A stretch of DNA of 64,000 nt from Synechococcus sp. BO 8801 (GTDB taxonomy: Bacteria > Cyanobacteriota > Cyanobacteriia > PCC-6307 > Cyanobiaceae), in NCBI RefSeq assembly GCF_002252675.1, contig NZ_NQKY01000006.1:1-64000 (forward strand), read 5' to 3'. Under the pieces are notes generated by a model. It was not told the origin of the DNA, made no database searches, and saw only the letters and a list, made by a program, of their open reading frames with translations. The position numbers and the translations under genes were made by a program. Below, piece after piece: positions 1 through 9,838 of the stretch; the stretch's first letter is position 1, and the number at the start of each line of letters is the position of its first letter.

Positions 1-1038
1 CGCGGGGCTGGCGGCCGCCGCGGGGCTGAGCCTGTGCCAGGCGGCCGTGGCGGCGCACTGCAGGCGGATCGGGGCCGATGCGGCGGCCCCGGGAGCGGCG
101 GGCTCCTCCAGGCTCTGACGGGGCAGCGGTTCCTGCAGATGGCGGCGGAAGAAGGCCAGCAGCTCGCGGTCGAGTCCTCCGCGCCAGTCGAGATGGCTCC
201 AGGCGCCGATGACCAGCCGGGGGTCGCCGCCGGCGCTGCGGGCCCGCAGCCAGAGGTCGAGGACCCCACGCAGATGGGGATCGTGCCAGCCGCCGATCAG
301 CAGCAGGGGCCGCCGCAGCAGGGCCGCCGCCACGGGGTGCACCGTCCAGCCCTCCGGGCGGGCGGGGTCGCGCCGCAGCCAGCCCAGGCCCATGCCGCCG
401 GGATCGTGGCGTTCCAGCAGGGACAGCCCCTCCTCGGTGAAGTCCCCGTGCTGGAGGCTGAGGCGGATCTGGCGCCAGCCGGCCGCGTCGCCCCGGCGCC
501 GGCAGCCCTCCGCCGCCAGCTGCAGGGCCCAGCCCAGCCCCAGGGCCCACCAGTGGGCTCCCCCCTCGCTGGCCCAGTGGAGCCGCTCATCGAGGCCGCA
601 CATGGCCGGGGCGAGGCAGTCCGGCAGGGACGGGTCGTCGTTCGCCCCACCGTTTGCCTCGGCTTCGGCCTCGCCGCCTGTGTTGAGCAGCTGGGTCAGG
701 CCCTGGTAGGAGAAGCCGTAGGTGCCCACCCGGCCGTTGCTGCCCGCCAGGGCCCGGGCCCAGCGGATCGTGGCGGCCCCATCGGCCGCCTCCTGGGCGA
801 AGCCGCCGAAGTCGCCCTCCGATCCACCGCGGCCCCGCACGTCCTGAACCACCACCAGAAACCCATGGCCGGCGTACCAGCTGGGATGGGCGTAGGTGAC
901 GGTGGAGGCGATCGCCCGCCCGTAGGGCTGGCGCATCACCAGAACCGGCCAGGGGCCCTCCCCGTCGGGTTGCCAGACGCGGCTCACCAGCCGGACCCCA
1001 TCCGCCAGCTGCAGGGTGGCGTCCCGGGCCCGGACCAC
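1..1038 (-). CDS. CocE/NonD-type (peptidase S15-like) hydrolase, C-terminus cut off by window edge
   Basis: The minus-strand frame is open from a GTG at 1038 to the window edge. Its N-terminus (VVRARDATLQLADGVRLVSR) matches the start of CocE/NonD X-Pro dipeptidyl-peptidase-like hydrolases, an alpha/beta-hydrolase fold family cutting esters or acyl bonds. A VVQDVRGRGGSEG block and the nucleophile elbow GTYGFSYQG (Gly-x-Ser-x-Gly) follow. Near the window edge is VIGAWSHLDW, corresponding to the 'GPWxH' block of the family. The GTG begins 5 bp after the stop of the upstream small secreted-protein gene, so the two are probably co-transcribed. The substrate cannot be told. Family assignment is fairly sure; the exact start is less so. 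Confidence 0.72.
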   Translation of the reverse strand, partial: MVRARDATLQLADGVRLVSRVWQPDGEGPWPVLVMRQPYGRAIASTVTYAHPSWYAGHGFLVVVQDVRGRGGSEGDFGGFAQEAADGAATIRWARALAGSNGRVGTYGFSYQGLTQLLNTGGEAEAEANGGANDDPSLPDCLAPAMCGLDERLHWASEGGAHWWALGLGWALQLAAEGCRRRGDAAGWRQIRLSLQHGDFTEEGLSLLERHDPGGMGLGWLRRDPARPEGWTVHPVAAALLRRPLLLIGGWHDPHLRGVLDLWLRARSAGGDPRLVIGAWSHLDWRGGLDRELLAFFRRHLQEPLPRQSLEEPAAPGAAASAPIRLQCAATAAWHRLSPAAAASPA

Positions 1039-1043
1039 GGGGA

Positions 1044-1409
1044 TCAGAACACCGTGGAGCAGTGCAGGCCGATCACATAGGTGGCCAGCACCTCCGCATC
1101 CATGGGGCTCAGGCCGCGGCTGCTGGCCAGGCTGGCGATCGACGCCTTGGAGGTGGCCGAGACGCCCTGGGCGTTCAGCTGCTGGAACTGCTGGCAGAGG
1201 CTCTGGGCCAGGGCCGGGTTCTGCTTCACCGATTCCAGCAGCGCGGACTGGGCCCGTGCGGTGGGCACCGCCACGGCGCCCAGGCAGGCGGCGCAGACGA
1301 GGGCGGTGAGGAAGGGGCGCAGTCGGGTGCTCAGGGGGTGGCGGCGGTCGTCGCGAAGGGGGTGGTTCGTGGCTCTGGGGGGAGAAAGTCGGGTTGTTCG
1401 GGGCATCAC
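1044..1409 (-). CDS. Small secreted hypothetical protein
   Basis: This 121-residue protein has a clear signal peptide: a basic stretch, a hydrophobic core FLTALVCAACLGAVAV and an Ala-x-Ala-like cut site near PTARAQ. The mature part is about 75 residues, helical and alanine/glutamine-rich, ending in YVIGLHCSTVF. I do not recognise a domain. The true start may be an internal codon just before the signal peptide, because the first ~25 residues are basic and proline-rich. It lies directly upstream of the CocE-like hydrolase in the same direction. Confidence 0.55.
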   Translation of the reverse strand: MMPRTTRLSPPRATNHPLRDDRRHPLSTRLRPFLTALVCAACLGAVAVPTARAQSALLESVKQNPALAQSLCQQFQQLNAQGVSATSKASIASLASSRGLSPMDAEVLATYVIGLHCSTVF

Positions 1410-1469
1410 TGCCTCCGTCCGTTTCCCCTATTCCAGTCACCCCCGCCGGGGCAGCGCAGGAGCGGAGGG

Positions 1470-1871
1470 TCAGTTCGGGGAGCGACCGGAGGCCGCCCGG
1501 GCCCGGCGGATCCAGGACAGGACGAGGGGCAGGTCGACCGGGGGGACGGCCGAGCCGGTGAGACGCCGCTGCAGGCGGCCCAGCTGCAGCAGCAATTGCT
1601 GCGGATCGGCGGCGGCGAGTCCGGCGGGGCTGGCGATGCCCCCATGGAGCAGCAGGGCCGCCTCCTCCGGGGCGAGGCCCACCGCGCTCACCAGCCGGGC
1701 CTGGCCGCGCAGGCGGATCAGGCGGGCCTCGCTGGCCTCGCCCGAAGCGGCCAGGTCACGCAGGCGGGCGTCATCCAGGCCGGCCACCTCCTCCCAGCTC
1801 GCGATGCCCTCCCGGCGCAGGCGCTGCTGCTCCCTTTTCAGGTGGGCCGCTGGCCGGAAGGGGTGGGCCAC
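1470..1871 (-). CDS. Helix-hairpin-helix (DUF4332-like) protein
   Basis: This 133-residue protein consists of repeated short helices with hairpin-like turns (GIASWEEVAGLDDARLRDLA, then VGLAPEEAALLLHGGIASPAGLAAADPQQLLLQL). This is the pattern of DUF4332/HhH proteins of cyanobacteria, where such domains usually bind nucleic acid or act as protein adaptors. There is no signal peptide or membrane segment. The start follows the stop of the membrane protein gene by 6 bp, suggesting an operon. Function unknown; the family call is moderate. Confidence 0.5.
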   Translation of the reverse strand: MAHPFRPAAHLKREQQRLRREGIASWEEVAGLDDARLRDLAASGEASEARLIRLRGQARLVSAVGLAPEEAALLLHGGIASPAGLAAADPQQLLLQLGRLQRRLTGSAVPPVDLPLVLSWIRRARAASGRSPN

Positions 1872-1877
1872 CGGGGT

Positions 1878-2342
1878 TCAGGCGGCGTCGCCGGGGCTGC
1901 GGGCCGCCAGATCCCGGGTGGTTTCGGCCAGCACCACGGGCCGTGCCAGCCCGGGCTCGACGGCTTCGACCCGGCGCAGCCGCACCCGCACTTCGCCGCC
2001 GCTGCCACGGCCGCCGCCGCGCAGGTTGCGGGCCACCTGGTCGAGGGTGGGGGCCACCGCCTCGGCCTCAAGGCTCGTCGGTGCGGCGGCGATGACCAGA
2101 TCGGTGCCGTTGTCGAACACGACCGGCACCTGGATCGCCCCCGGCACGCTCACCCGCGGGTTGTAGCTGATCGAGAAGGCGAGGCAGGAGAGCGCCAGCA
2201 GGGCCGTGAAGCTGGTGATCCCCACCAGGCGGAAGCGGATGCCCCAGCGGGCGAGGAATCCGGCGATGGTGAGCACCGCCAGCACCCCGCTGGCGGCACC
2301 CAGCCAGGTACCGGCCACGAGCAGGATCGGATCAGCGGCCAT
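1878..2342 (-). CDS. Ycf51-like (DUF2518) membrane protein
   Basis: This 154-residue protein has two N-terminal membrane segments (LLVAGTWLGAASGVLAVLTIAGFL and LVGITSFTALLALSCLAFSI) followed by a soluble domain of about 85 residues. The layout and the block ITSFTALLALSCLAFSISY resemble Ycf51/DUF2518 proteins of cyanobacteria and plastids, whose function is not known. It is transcribed divergently from the TamB-like gene with a gap of about 45 bp, and is followed at 6 bp by the HhH protein. Family assignment is by recollection of the membrane layout and is not certain. Confidence 0.45.
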   Translation of the reverse strand: MAADPILLVAGTWLGAASGVLAVLTIAGFLARWGIRFRLVGITSFTALLALSCLAFSISYNPRVSVPGAIQVPVVFDNGTDLVIAAAPTSLEAEAVAPTLDQVARNLRGGGRGSGGEVRVRLRRVEAVEPGLARPVVLAETTRDLAARSPGDAA

Positions 2343-2370
2343 GGGGCTGGGGAAGGCGTGACAAGCCCCC

Positions 2371-2376
2371 TATATT
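2371..2376 (+). promoter_or_regulatory. -10 box (TATATT) before tamB-like gene
   Basis: TATATT lies 11 bp before the ATG at 2387. A good -10 here would start transcription close to the ATG, which argues against the upstream TTG (2375) as start codon. No convincing -35 is visible. Confidence 0.3.
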
Positions 2377-2386
2377 GCGGCCGCCC

Positions 2387-5300
2387 ATGGACGGCGACCG
2401 ACCCCGGTGGATGCGATGGAAGCCTGACAGTCGGCCCTGGCCTGCCCGCCGGCGTGTGTGGAAGGGGCTTCTCGCCGTCGGTTTCCTGGGGGCGGGCCTG
2501 GGGGTCGGGGTCTTCTGGTTCGATCGCATGGTCGCCGGCCTCTACGGCCGCTTCCGGCCCACCCTGGAGCGTCAGATCGGCACGGCCATGGGCCGTCCCA
2601 TGGTCCTTGGTCCCTACCGGGGCCTGAAGGCCGACGGTCTCTGGGTCGGTCCCAGCCGCTTCCTGCCCGGTCCCCGGGACGCCTCCACCGTCAGGGTGGA
2701 GGGCGTGCGGGTGCGTCTCGACCCGCTGGCCAGCCTGGGGCTGCGCGGGCTGGTGCTGGATGTGGGGCTGGAACGGGCCCGGGCCGAGCTGCGCCGCAAC
2801 GCCACCGGCCAGTTCTGGGTGCTGGGCTCCGTCCCCCCGGGGCGTGAGCCGCCGCGGATCGACCTGCGCCTGGGCCTGCTCCAGCCCGCCGACCTTCGGG
2901 TGCGGGGCGCCGGAGCCACGGCCCTGCCCCTCGACCTGAAGCTGTCCGGCCAGGTGGCTGTGCGCCTGCACCGCCGCGAGATCGATCTGGGCCTGCGCCT
3001 GGCGCCCCCCGCCGGCCAGGGCGGCGGCTCGCTGCGGCTGGACGGTGAGGGCCAGTGGCAGAAGCAGACGTGGCAGGGCCGGCTGACGGCCCGCCGCCTG
3101 CCGCTGGCCCTGCTGCGGCCGCTGCTGCCGGCGGGGGATCGGGCCGGGGGCAGCCTCGCCGGGGAGGCCGATGGACGGGTGGGGCTGCGGATCCAGCGGG
3201 GCCTGGCCCGCTGCGAGGGGGGCCTGGAGCTGCGGGACGTCCGCTGGCGGCTGGGGACCGGCGCCACGCCCCTGACGGCCCAGCGGCTGCCCCTGAGCTG
3301 CCGTGACCGGGCCCTGATCCTGCCCGCCAGCGCCTGGCGGTTCGGCCCCTGGGGCGGCCGCCTGACGGCCAGGGCCGACGCCGATCGCCGCCTGGCCGTG
3401 CAGCTGGAAGCCCAGCCGCCGCCACGCCATCCGCTCGGTCGCCAGCCCATCAAGGCCGATCTGCAGGGGAGCTGGGGACAGGGTCTGCTGCGCCTCACCC
3501 GGCTCGATGGCCGGCTGGGGAGCTCCAGCGTGCGGGCCAGCGGCAGCGTCGGCCGCTCCCTGGCCCTGGAGGCCCGCTGGCTCCTCGATCCCGACGACGT
3601 TGCCGCCGCCTCCCGCCTGCCGGTCTGGGCGCGGCAGCCCCTGGCCGGTCGCCTGCGGGTGGACGGCCCGCTGGCGACGCCGCGCCTGCGGCTGGAGACG
3701 GGCCAAGCGTCCCAGCGGCTGCTCGGCCCCTGGCAGGCGGCGCTGGTGTGGAGCGACCGGCTGCTGCGGCTGGAGCGCTTTCGGGCCGACCGCCTCGCGG
3801 CCACGGCCCAGCTGCCCCTGTCCTTCCAGCCGGGCAAGGGACTGGTGGCCGGTACGCTGCTGGCCCGGGTGGATGTGCGCAACTACCCACTGGCCCGCCT
3901 CGACCCCCTGCTGGGCACCACCCTCCAGGGCCAGCTGGATGCGGAGGGGACGATCGCCGGGCCCCTGGCGGAGCTGCGCCCCGACCTGCAGCTGCGTCTG
4001 CAGCAACCCGGCGCCGGCCCCCTGCTGCTGCGGGAAACCTGGCGTGGCCGCCTGCGGGACCGTTCCCTGGATCTGACCACGGTGGCGCCGACGCCGAACG
4101 GACGCCTCACGGCCCTGCTCGACCGCCGCTGGCAGCCGGTGCGGGCCGCCATCGAACGGGACGGCGGTGTGCTGACCCTCGAGGGCCGGCCGGCGGACTA
4201 CCGCTGGCTGGCCCGGGCCTTCCCCCTGCGGGGTCTTGCGGTGGCCACCGGCCCGCAACGCCGCCTGCGTTCCCTGCAGGGGGACCTCAGCGGCAGCGGC
4301 CGGCTGGGGCTGCAGCCGCTCGGTTTCGACGGCCGGGTGGAGCTGCTCTCGCCCGAGTTCCTGGGGGTGGGGGGCCGGCGCATCCAGGCCGACGTCCAGT
4401 ACGACGACCGCCGCTACCAGGTCAAGGGCGTGATCGAGCCCCTGGGCGAGGGCACAATCGCCGCCACGGTGTCGGGACGCTGGCGGGGCCCCTTCCGGGC
4501 CCGCTTCGAAGCGCGCCAGCTCTCCACCCTGCTGTTCCGCCAGTTCACCGACGCCTGGCCCATCTGGCGCGGGGCGCCGCCGCCGGCCCGCGGCCGGGCC
4601 AGTGATCTGGGCAGCCTGGTGATCGACACCATGGCCGGCACGGTCACCGACCAGCTGGTGGCCCTGGCCCGGGCCGAGGTGCGCGTCGCCGCCCGGGAGC
4701 AGGCGGCCAGTCGGGCCAGCCGGGCGGAACGGCTGGACCGGTTGCAGGCCCGGATCGATGCCGATCTGCTGCTCAGCGGCCCGGACTTCGCCCGCACCCG
4801 GGCCGACCTCAAGGCCACCGGCCACCTCTGGTTCAACCAGGGCGACCGGGCCCAGTCCCTGGCCGGCAAGCCGTTCGAGGTGCGCCTGGAGGGACCCCTC
4901 AGCGGCGGCAGCGGCCGCTTCAGCCTCGCCGACCTGCCCCTCTCCCTGCTGGCCCTGCTCACCCCGCTGCCGGACAACCTGCGCGGCAGCCTGGCCGCCA
5001 AGGGGCGTTACCGGCTGGGGGGGGCCCGCCCCGAGCTCAGCCTCGACCTGGCCCTGGTGGAGGGGCGCCTCGGGGAGCAGGCGCTGGAGCTGGAGCGGGG
5101 GAGGGTGGAGCTGAAGGACGAAGGGATCGGCCTGGATCTGGCCCTGCGGGCCGAGGGGGCTTCCCGCAGCGTCGACCTGGCGGGCACCATCCCGCTGGTG
5201 GCCTCCCAGCAGGGGCTGGAGCTGCGCCTGGCCACCCGGGGCGATGGCCTGCGCTTCCTCACCCGCCTGGGGGGTCAGGCCTTCGAGTGGCAGGAGGGCG

Positions 5301-6745
5301 GCGCCGACCTGCAGCTGCTGGTGCGCGGCAGCCTCGACGACCCCATCGCCAACGGCTTCCTGCGGCTGCGGGAGCTCCGCTGCCGCTTCATCGGCCAGGA
5401 GGTGCGGGAGGTGGACGCCACGATCCTGTTCGACTTCGAGCAGCTGGTGGTGCAGGAGTTCCGGGCCCGGGTGGGGCCCCAGGGGCTGGTGGGCGGCGAG
5501 GGCCGTCTGGGGCTGTTCCGGCCCCTCGCCCAGGACCGGACCCTGGTGATGAAGCTGGAGCAGGTGCCCTTCAAGGTGCCGCGCCTGGCGGCGGTGGGGG
5601 ACGGCCAGCTGCATCTGAGCGGCAGCCTGCTGGCCCCCGTGCTCGGCGGCGACGTGGCGATCAGCCGCGGCACCATCAACGTCCAGCCGGGTCAGCTGGC
5701 GGCCAGCGAGCCGGTGTCCGACCAGCCGGTCCAGCCGCGCACCATGCCCGAGCTGCTGGAGTCGAAGTGGAACTTCCAGCAGCCCCTGGTGCTACTGGGC
5801 CCCGATGTGGAGTCCACCACCGCCGAAGCCCTGCGGGCCTCGGTGCCCCGCTTCCCCTACCTGGCCTTCGAGGACATGATCCTGCGGCTGGGGCCGGATC
5901 TGCGGGTGGTGATCCCCAACATCGCCAACTTCACCACGGCCGGCCAGCTGCGCATCGCCGGTCGGCTGGATCCCTCCCTGCGGGCCTCCGGGGTGGTGCG
6001 GCTGCTGGGGGGACGGCTGAACCTGTTCACCACCAGCTTCAGCCTCGACCCCGACGCCCCCAACGTGGCGGTCTTCACCCCTTCCCTGGGGCTGGTGCCC
6101 TACCTCGACATCGCCCTGCGCACCCGCATCTCCGACAGCCTCAGCGTGCTCTCCCCGTCCGGGGTGGGCGACCTGGGTCCCTCGGTGCAGAACGCCCCCA
6201 ACCAGGCCGGCCTCTCGGCCCTGAACCAGCTCAACCTGATTCTGGTGGTGGTGTCGGTGAGCGGTCCCGCCGACCGCATCGCCGAGAACCTCAAGCTGCG
6301 CAGCAGCCCGCCCCTGCCCCAGGAGCGGCTGGTGGCCCTGATCGGCGGCAACTCCCTGGCGGGCCTGAGCGGCGGCGGGGCCGGAGCGGCCCTGGCCACG
6401 GTGGTGGGCCAGACCCTTCTCTCGCCGCTGCTGTCGTCGCTGAGCGATGCCTTCGGCCAGCGGGTGAGCCTGGCCCTCTATCCCACCTACGTGAACCAGG
6501 CGATCGACACCCAGCAGGAAGGCGCCCCCCGGCGGCGGGTGCCGCCCCAGCTGGTGCTCGGCGCCGAGGTGGGTGTGGACATCACCAACCGCTTCAGCAT
6601 GTCGGTGCTGGCCGCCCCGAACCGCTCCGATGTGCCCCCCCAGGTGACCCTCACCTACAAGGCCTCCGACACCTTCAACCTGCAGACCTCCGTCGACACC
6701 GAGGGGGCCTGGCAGTCGCTGCTGCAGGTGTTCCTGCGCTTCTGA
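2387..6745 (+). CDS. tamB: TamB-like translocation/assembly protein (DUF490)
   Basis: A very long protein (1452 residues from ATG 2387) with one N-terminal membrane anchor (GLLAVGFLGAGLGVGVFWF, about residues 25-45) and then more than 1300 residues of repetitive beta-rich sequence typical of AsmA/TamB bridge proteins. The last ~350 residues form the DUF490 domain (LRIAGRLDPSLRASGVVRLL, LGGRLNLFTTSF) ending in a beta-strand tail with a terminal aromatic (LLQVFLRF), like the tail that contacts the outer-membrane Omp85 partner. Known TamB-family proteins span the periplasm and help outer-membrane protein or lipid transport. ATG 2387 is preferred to the upstream TTG because a -10-like box sits just in front of it. 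Confidence 0.85.
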   Translation: MDGDRPRWMRWKPDSRPWPARRRVWKGLLAVGFLGAGLGVGVFWFDRMVAGLYGRFRPTLERQIGTAMGRPMVLGPYRGLKADGLWVGPSRFLPGPRDASTVRVEGVRVRLDPLASLGLRGLVLDVGLERARAELRRNATGQFWVLGSVPPGREPPRIDLRLGLLQPADLRVRGAGATALPLDLKLSGQVAVRLHRREIDLGLRLAPPAGQGGGSLRLDGEGQWQKQTWQGRLTARRLPLALLRPLLPAGDRAGGSLAGEADGRVGLRIQRGLARCEGGLELRDVRWRLGTGATPLTAQRLPLSCRDRALILPASAWRFGPWGGRLTARADADRRLAVQLEAQPPPRHPLGRQPIKADLQGSWGQGLLRLTRLDGRLGSSSVRASGSVGRSLALEARWLLDPDDVAAASRLPVWARQPLAGRLRVDGPLATPRLRLETGQASQRLLGPWQAALVWSDRLLRLERFRADRLAATAQLPLSFQPGKGLVAGTLLARVDVRNYPLARLDPLLGTTLQGQLDAEGTIAGPLAELRPDLQLRLQQPGAGPLLLRETWRGRLRDRSLDLTTVAPTPNGRLTALLDRRWQPVRAAIERDGGVLTLEGRPADYRWLARAFPLRGLAVATGPQRRLRSLQGDLSGSGRLGLQPLGFDGRVELLSPEFLGVGGRRIQADVQYDDRRYQVKGVIEPLGEGTIAATVSGRWRGPFRARFEARQLSTLLFRQFTDAWPIWRGAPPPARGRASDLGSLVIDTMAGTVTDQLVALARAEVRVAAREQAASRASRAERLDRLQARIDADLLLSGPDFARTRADLKATGHLWFNQGDRAQSLAGKPFEVRLEGPLSGGSGRFSLADLPLSLLALLTPLPDNLRGSLAAKGRYRLGGARPELSLDLALVEGRLGEQALELERGRVELKDEGIGLDLALRAEGASRSVDLAGTIPLVASQQGLELRLATRGDGLRFLTRLGGQAFEWQEGGADLQLLVRGSLDDPIANGFLRLRELRCRFIGQEVREVDATILFDFEQLVVQEFRARVGPQGLVGGEGRLGLFRPLAQDRTLVMKLEQVPFKVPRLAAVGDGQLHLSGSLLAPVLGGDVAISRGTINVQPGQLAASEPVSDQPVQPRTMPELLESKWNFQQPLVLLGPDVESTTAEALRASVPRFPYLAFEDMILRLGPDLRVVIPNIANFTTAGQLRIAGRLDPSLRASGVVRLLGGRLNLFTTSFSLDPDAPNVAVFTPSLGLVPYLDIALRTRISDSLSVLSPSGVGDLGPSVQNAPNQAGLSALNQLNLILVVVSVSGPADRIAENLKLRSSPPLPQERLVALIGGNSLAGLSGGGAGAALATVVGQTLLSPLLSSLSDAFGQRVSLALYPTYVNQAIDTQQEGAPRRRVPPQLVLGAEVGVDITNRFSMSVLAAPNRSDVPPQVTLTYKASDTFNLQTSVDTEGAWQSLLQVFLRF

Positions 6746-6796
6746 GGGACGGCGCCCCCACGCTGCTGGCGCCCCCCCGCTGGGTAGGGTGCGCCG

Positions 6797-7711
6797 ATGG
6801 CGTCGTCCCGCGAACGACCTCCCGGTGAGGCCCAGCTGATCGGCATCGATCTGGGCGGCACGGCCATCAAGCTGGCCCGCTGCGACCAGCAGGGCACCGT
6901 GCTTGCCGAGGCCGAGGTGCCCACGCCCCAGCCGGCGGTGCCGGGAGCGGTGTTCATGGCCCTGGCCGAGGCGGTTGAAGCCATCGACCCCGACCGCCTC
7001 GCCGACCGGGTCGGCATCGGCCTGCCGGGGCCCTGCGACGCGGCGGGTCGGGTGGCGCGGATCTCCATCAACCTGCCGGGGTGGCGGGATGTGCCCCTGG
7101 CGGCCTGGCTCGAAGCCCGGCTGGAGCGGCGGGTGGTCATGGGCAACGATGCCAACGGCGCCCTGCTGGGTGAGGCCTGGCTGGGGGCGGCCCGGGGTGT
7201 GGGCGACGTGCTGCTGCTCACCCTGGGCACCGGCGTGGGCGGGGCGGTGATGCTGGAGGGCCGCCTGTTCACCGGCCACGGCGGCGCGGCTGCTGAGCCT
7301 GGGCTGATCGGCGTGGATCCTGAGGGGCCCCCCTGCCGCAGCGGCAACCGGGGCTCCCTGGAGCAGTTCTGCAGCATCGGCGGCCTGGCGCGCCTCAGCC
7401 CGCTTGATCCGCGCGAGCTCTGCCGCCGCGCCGACGCCGGTGACACCGAAGCCCTGGCGGTGTGGGAGGCCTACGGGCGGCTGCTTGGGGTGGGGCTCAG
7501 CTCCCTGCTCTACGTGCTCACCCCGGAGCTGGTGTTGATCGGCGGTGGCCTCAGTGCCGCCAGCCACCACTTCCTGCCGGCGGTCTGGCGGGAGGTGGAG
7601 GAGCGGGTGCTGGCGGTGAGCCGGGAGGGGCTGGCGATCCGCCGCTGTGAGCTGGGCAACGGTGCCGGTCGGCTGGGGGCGGTGCGGCTGGCCCTGGACC
7701 GCTTGGGATGA
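6797..7711 (+). CDS. ROK-family sugar kinase (glucokinase-like)
   Basis: This 304-residue protein has the ATP-binding block [13 protein letters not shown] at its N-terminus, the catalytic Asp in [12 protein letters not shown], and [13 protein letters not shown]. It should phosphorylate glucose or a related hexose with ATP in the cytoplasm. The zinc-binding stretch normal for ROK proteins (C-x-C-G-N-R-G-C-L-E preceded by a GH) is degenerate: [10 protein letters not shown] with EPGL upstream, so most metal ligands are lost. The stop overlaps the start of proA. Family is sure; the sugar is not. Confidence 0.8.
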   Translation: MASSRERPPGEAQLIGIDLGGTAIKLARCDQQGTVLAEAEVPTPQPAVPGAVFMALAEAVEAIDPDRLADRVGIGLPGPCDAAGRVARISINLPGWRDVPLAAWLEARLERRVVMGNDANGALLGEAWLGAARGVGDVLLLTLGTGVGGAVMLEGRLFTGHGGAAAEPGLIGVDPEGPPCRSGNRGSLEQFCSIGGLARLSPLDPRELCRRADAGDTEALAVWEAYGRLLGVGLSSLLYVLTPELVLIGGGLSAASHHFLPAVWREVEERVLAVSREGLAIRRCELGNGAGRLGAVRLALDRLG

Positions 7712-9051
7712 TGGGGGCCATGAGCCAGACCATCACTTCTCCTGCCAGCGTCGTGCCGGAGCCCGACCCCCAGCTGCTGCAGCGGGCCGCGGCGGTGCGC
7801 CGGGCCGCCATGGCCCTGGGCCAGGCCAGCGACGCCGAACGCACCGGCGCCGTGGCGGCGATGGCCGACGCCCTCGAGGCCGCCAGCGACGGGATCCTGG
7901 AGGCCAACCGCGCCGACCTGGCCGCCGCCGATGCCGAGGGGCTGGCGCCGGCCCTGGTGGCGCGCCTGAAGCTGGATGGCCCCAAGCTGGCGGGGGCGAT
8001 CGCCGGGGTGCGCCAGGTGGCGGCCCTGGAAGATCCTGTGGGCCGACGTCAGCTGCACACCGAACTCGATGACGGGCTGGTGCTGGAGCGGCTGAGCGTG
8101 CCCCTGGGGGTGCTGGGGGTGATCTTCGAGGCCCGGCCCGATGCGGTGATGCAGATCGCTTCGCTGGCGATCCGCTCCGGCAACGGCGCCCTGCTCAAGG
8201 GGGGCCGGGAGGCCAGCCGCAGCTGCCAGGCGATCGTGGCGGCCCTGCAGCGGGGCCTGGCCGGCAGTGCCGTCGACCCCGGCTGCCTGGAGCTGCTCAC
8301 CAGTCGCGAGGAGAGCCTGGGGCTGCTGCGGCTAGACGGCCTGGTGGACCTGATCATTCCCCGGGGCTCCAACGCCTTGGTGCGTTTCATTCAGGACAAC
8401 ACCCGCATCCCCGTGCTCGGCCACGCCGACGGCATCTGCCATCTGTTTGTGGATCGGGCCGCCGACCCGGCCCTGGCCCTGCGCATCGCCCTCGACAGCA
8501 AGACCCAGTACCCGGCGGCCTGCAACGCCATCGAGACCCTGCTGGTGCACCAGACCATCGCCCCCGCCTTCCTGGAGGCGGCGCTGCCGGCCTTCGCCGC
8601 GGCGGGGGTGGAGCTGCGCGGCGATGCCGGCGCCTGCGCCCTGGGGGTGGCTCAGGCCGCCGGGCCCGGCGCCTGGGACACGGAGTATTCGGATCTGATC
8701 CTGAATGTGAAGGTGGTGGAGGACCTGGAGGCGGCCCTGGAGCACATCCGCCGTCACGGCTCCCGCCACACCGATGCCATCGCCAGCACCGACCCGGTGG
8801 CGGCTGAGCGGTTCCTGCGGGCGGTGGACAGCGCCGGGGTGTTCCTCAACTGCTCCACCCGCTTCGCCGACGGCAACCGCTACGGCTTCGGCGCCGAGGT
8901 GGGCATCAGCACCCAGACCCTGCCGCCGCGGGGTCCGGTGGGGCTCGAGGGGCTGGTCACCTACCGCTACCGGCTGCGGGGCGAGGGCCACATCGCCGCC
9001 GACTACGCCGACGGCACGCGGAGCTTCAGCCACCGCCCCCTGCCCCTGTGA
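7708..9051 (+). CDS. proA: Glutamate-5-semialdehyde dehydrogenase (gamma-glutamyl phosphate reductase)
   Basis: This protein carries the complete set of ProA blocks: [61 protein letters not shown], and the catalytic Cys in [16 protein letters not shown]. It reduces gamma-glutamyl phosphate to glutamate semialdehyde with NADPH, the second step of proline synthesis. Length (447 aa, or 443 from ATG 7720, MSQTITSP) is normal. The reading frame overlaps the kinase stop and its own stop overlaps the GTG of folB, so kinase, proA and folB look like one transcription unit. Confidence 0.95.
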   Translation: MMGAMSQTITSPASVVPEPDPQLLQRAAAVRRAAMALGQASDAERTGAVAAMADALEAASDGILEANRADLAAADAEGLAPALVARLKLDGPKLAGAIAGVRQVAALEDPVGRRQLHTELDDGLVLERLSVPLGVLGVIFEARPDAVMQIASLAIRSGNGALLKGGREASRSCQAIVAALQRGLAGSAVDPGCLELLTSREESLGLLRLDGLVDLIIPRGSNALVRFIQDNTRIPVLGHADGICHLFVDRAADPALALRIALDSKTQYPAACNAIETLLVHQTIAPAFLEAALPAFAAAGVELRGDAGACALGVAQAAGPGAWDTEYSDLILNVKVVEDLEAALEHIRRHGSRHTDAIASTDPVAAERFLRAVDSAGVFLNCSTRFADGNRYGFGAEVGISTQTLPPRGPVGLEGLVTYRYRLRGEGHIAADYADGTRSFSHRPLPL

Positions 9052-9410
9052 CCGAGGCGATCCACGTGCGCGGCCTGCGGGTGTGGGCCCATGTGGGGGT
9101 CTACGAGCAGGAGCGGCGCCACGGCCAGTGGTTCGAGCTGGCCTTCTCCCTGGGGGCGGATCTGGCCGCCACGGCCCGCAGCGACGACCTCAGCCAGGGC
9201 TACGACTACGGCCGCGGCATCGCGGCGCTGCAGCAGCAGGCCCGCACCGTCCGCTGCCTCACCCTGGAGCACTACAGCGAGCAGATCCTCGACGCCCTAG
9301 AGGCCTGCTACGGGCCGATCCCCCTGGCGGTGGAGGTCAGCAAGTGCCAGGTGCCGGTTCCCGGCTTCGATGGCAGCGTGGCGGTGAGCCGCAAGCGTCG
9401 CTGGGAGTGA
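9048..9410 (+). CDS. folB: Dihydroneopterin aldolase
   Basis: This 120-residue protein begins with a GTG overlapping the proA TGA by four bases. The N-terminal I(H)[17 protein letters not shown] is the FolB signature (the G-x-x-E region supplies the catalytic Glu), [12 protein letters not shown] is the substrate-pocket loop, and [13 protein letters not shown] and the final VAVSRKRRW complete the fold. It converts dihydroneopterin to hydroxymethyl-dihydropterin in folate synthesis. Translational coupling to proA is likely from the overlap. Confidence 0.9.
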   Translation: MTEAIHVRGLRVWAHVGVYEQERRHGQWFELAFSLGADLAATARSDDLSQGYDYGRGIAALQQQARTVRCLTLEHYSEQILDALEACYGPIPLAVEVSKCQVPVPGFDGSVAVSRKRRWE

Positions 9411-9780
9411 GGGGTCGGGGGCTGGACGGCGGTGTCGCCATGGTGCCCATGGCTGCTTTCTGCGGGCAGTTCAGGATTCCCTGGCCAGCATGCTTCCACT
9501 TGCTGGACGCAGCTGTTCTGAGCGTCCAGGACCAACGGCCGCCCATGATTGAGGGGTCAGGCGCCGGCACCCTTTCCGTCGGCCTCCGGATGCGCCAGGT
9601 TGGTGACAGCGTTCTCCACGCTCCTCAATCTGGGCTCGGGTCTGAGCGGGCAGCTGCGGCCGATCGCATGTGCCAGGTCAGGTTGCAACGCCCTGTCGGG
9701 ATCCCTTTACCGAATCTTAGCCATTTCTATACCTGGAACGATGTGATCGGAAACGATGTATCCCTCCTTACGCCATGCCG

Positions 9781-9809
9781 TTGACACGGCAGAATTGTTC
9801 ACCTAGTCT
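9781..9809 (+). promoter_or_regulatory. Probable sigma-70-type promoter of the PilZ gene
   Basis: TTGACA (9781-9786) is followed after 17 bp by TAGTCT (9804-9809), with an A/T-rich stretch AAGTAAAATT just after. It lies 30 bp before the PilZ start codon. The rest of the 9411-9838 gap shows nothing else I can name. Confidence 0.45.
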
Positions 9810-9838
9810 TAAGTAAAATTCAGTGTTGGACTGGATTC

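Noticed and set aside
2150-5614. Long minus-strand open frame (1154 codons) opposite the tamB-like gene
   Set aside because: Its Gln/Pro/Gly-rich translation has no domain and it is antisense to a well supported gene; high GC leaves such shadow frames open.
5792-7570. Minus-strand frame of 592 codons spanning two genes
   Set aside because: It crosses the boundary of the tamB-like and ROK genes and has only low-complexity sequence.
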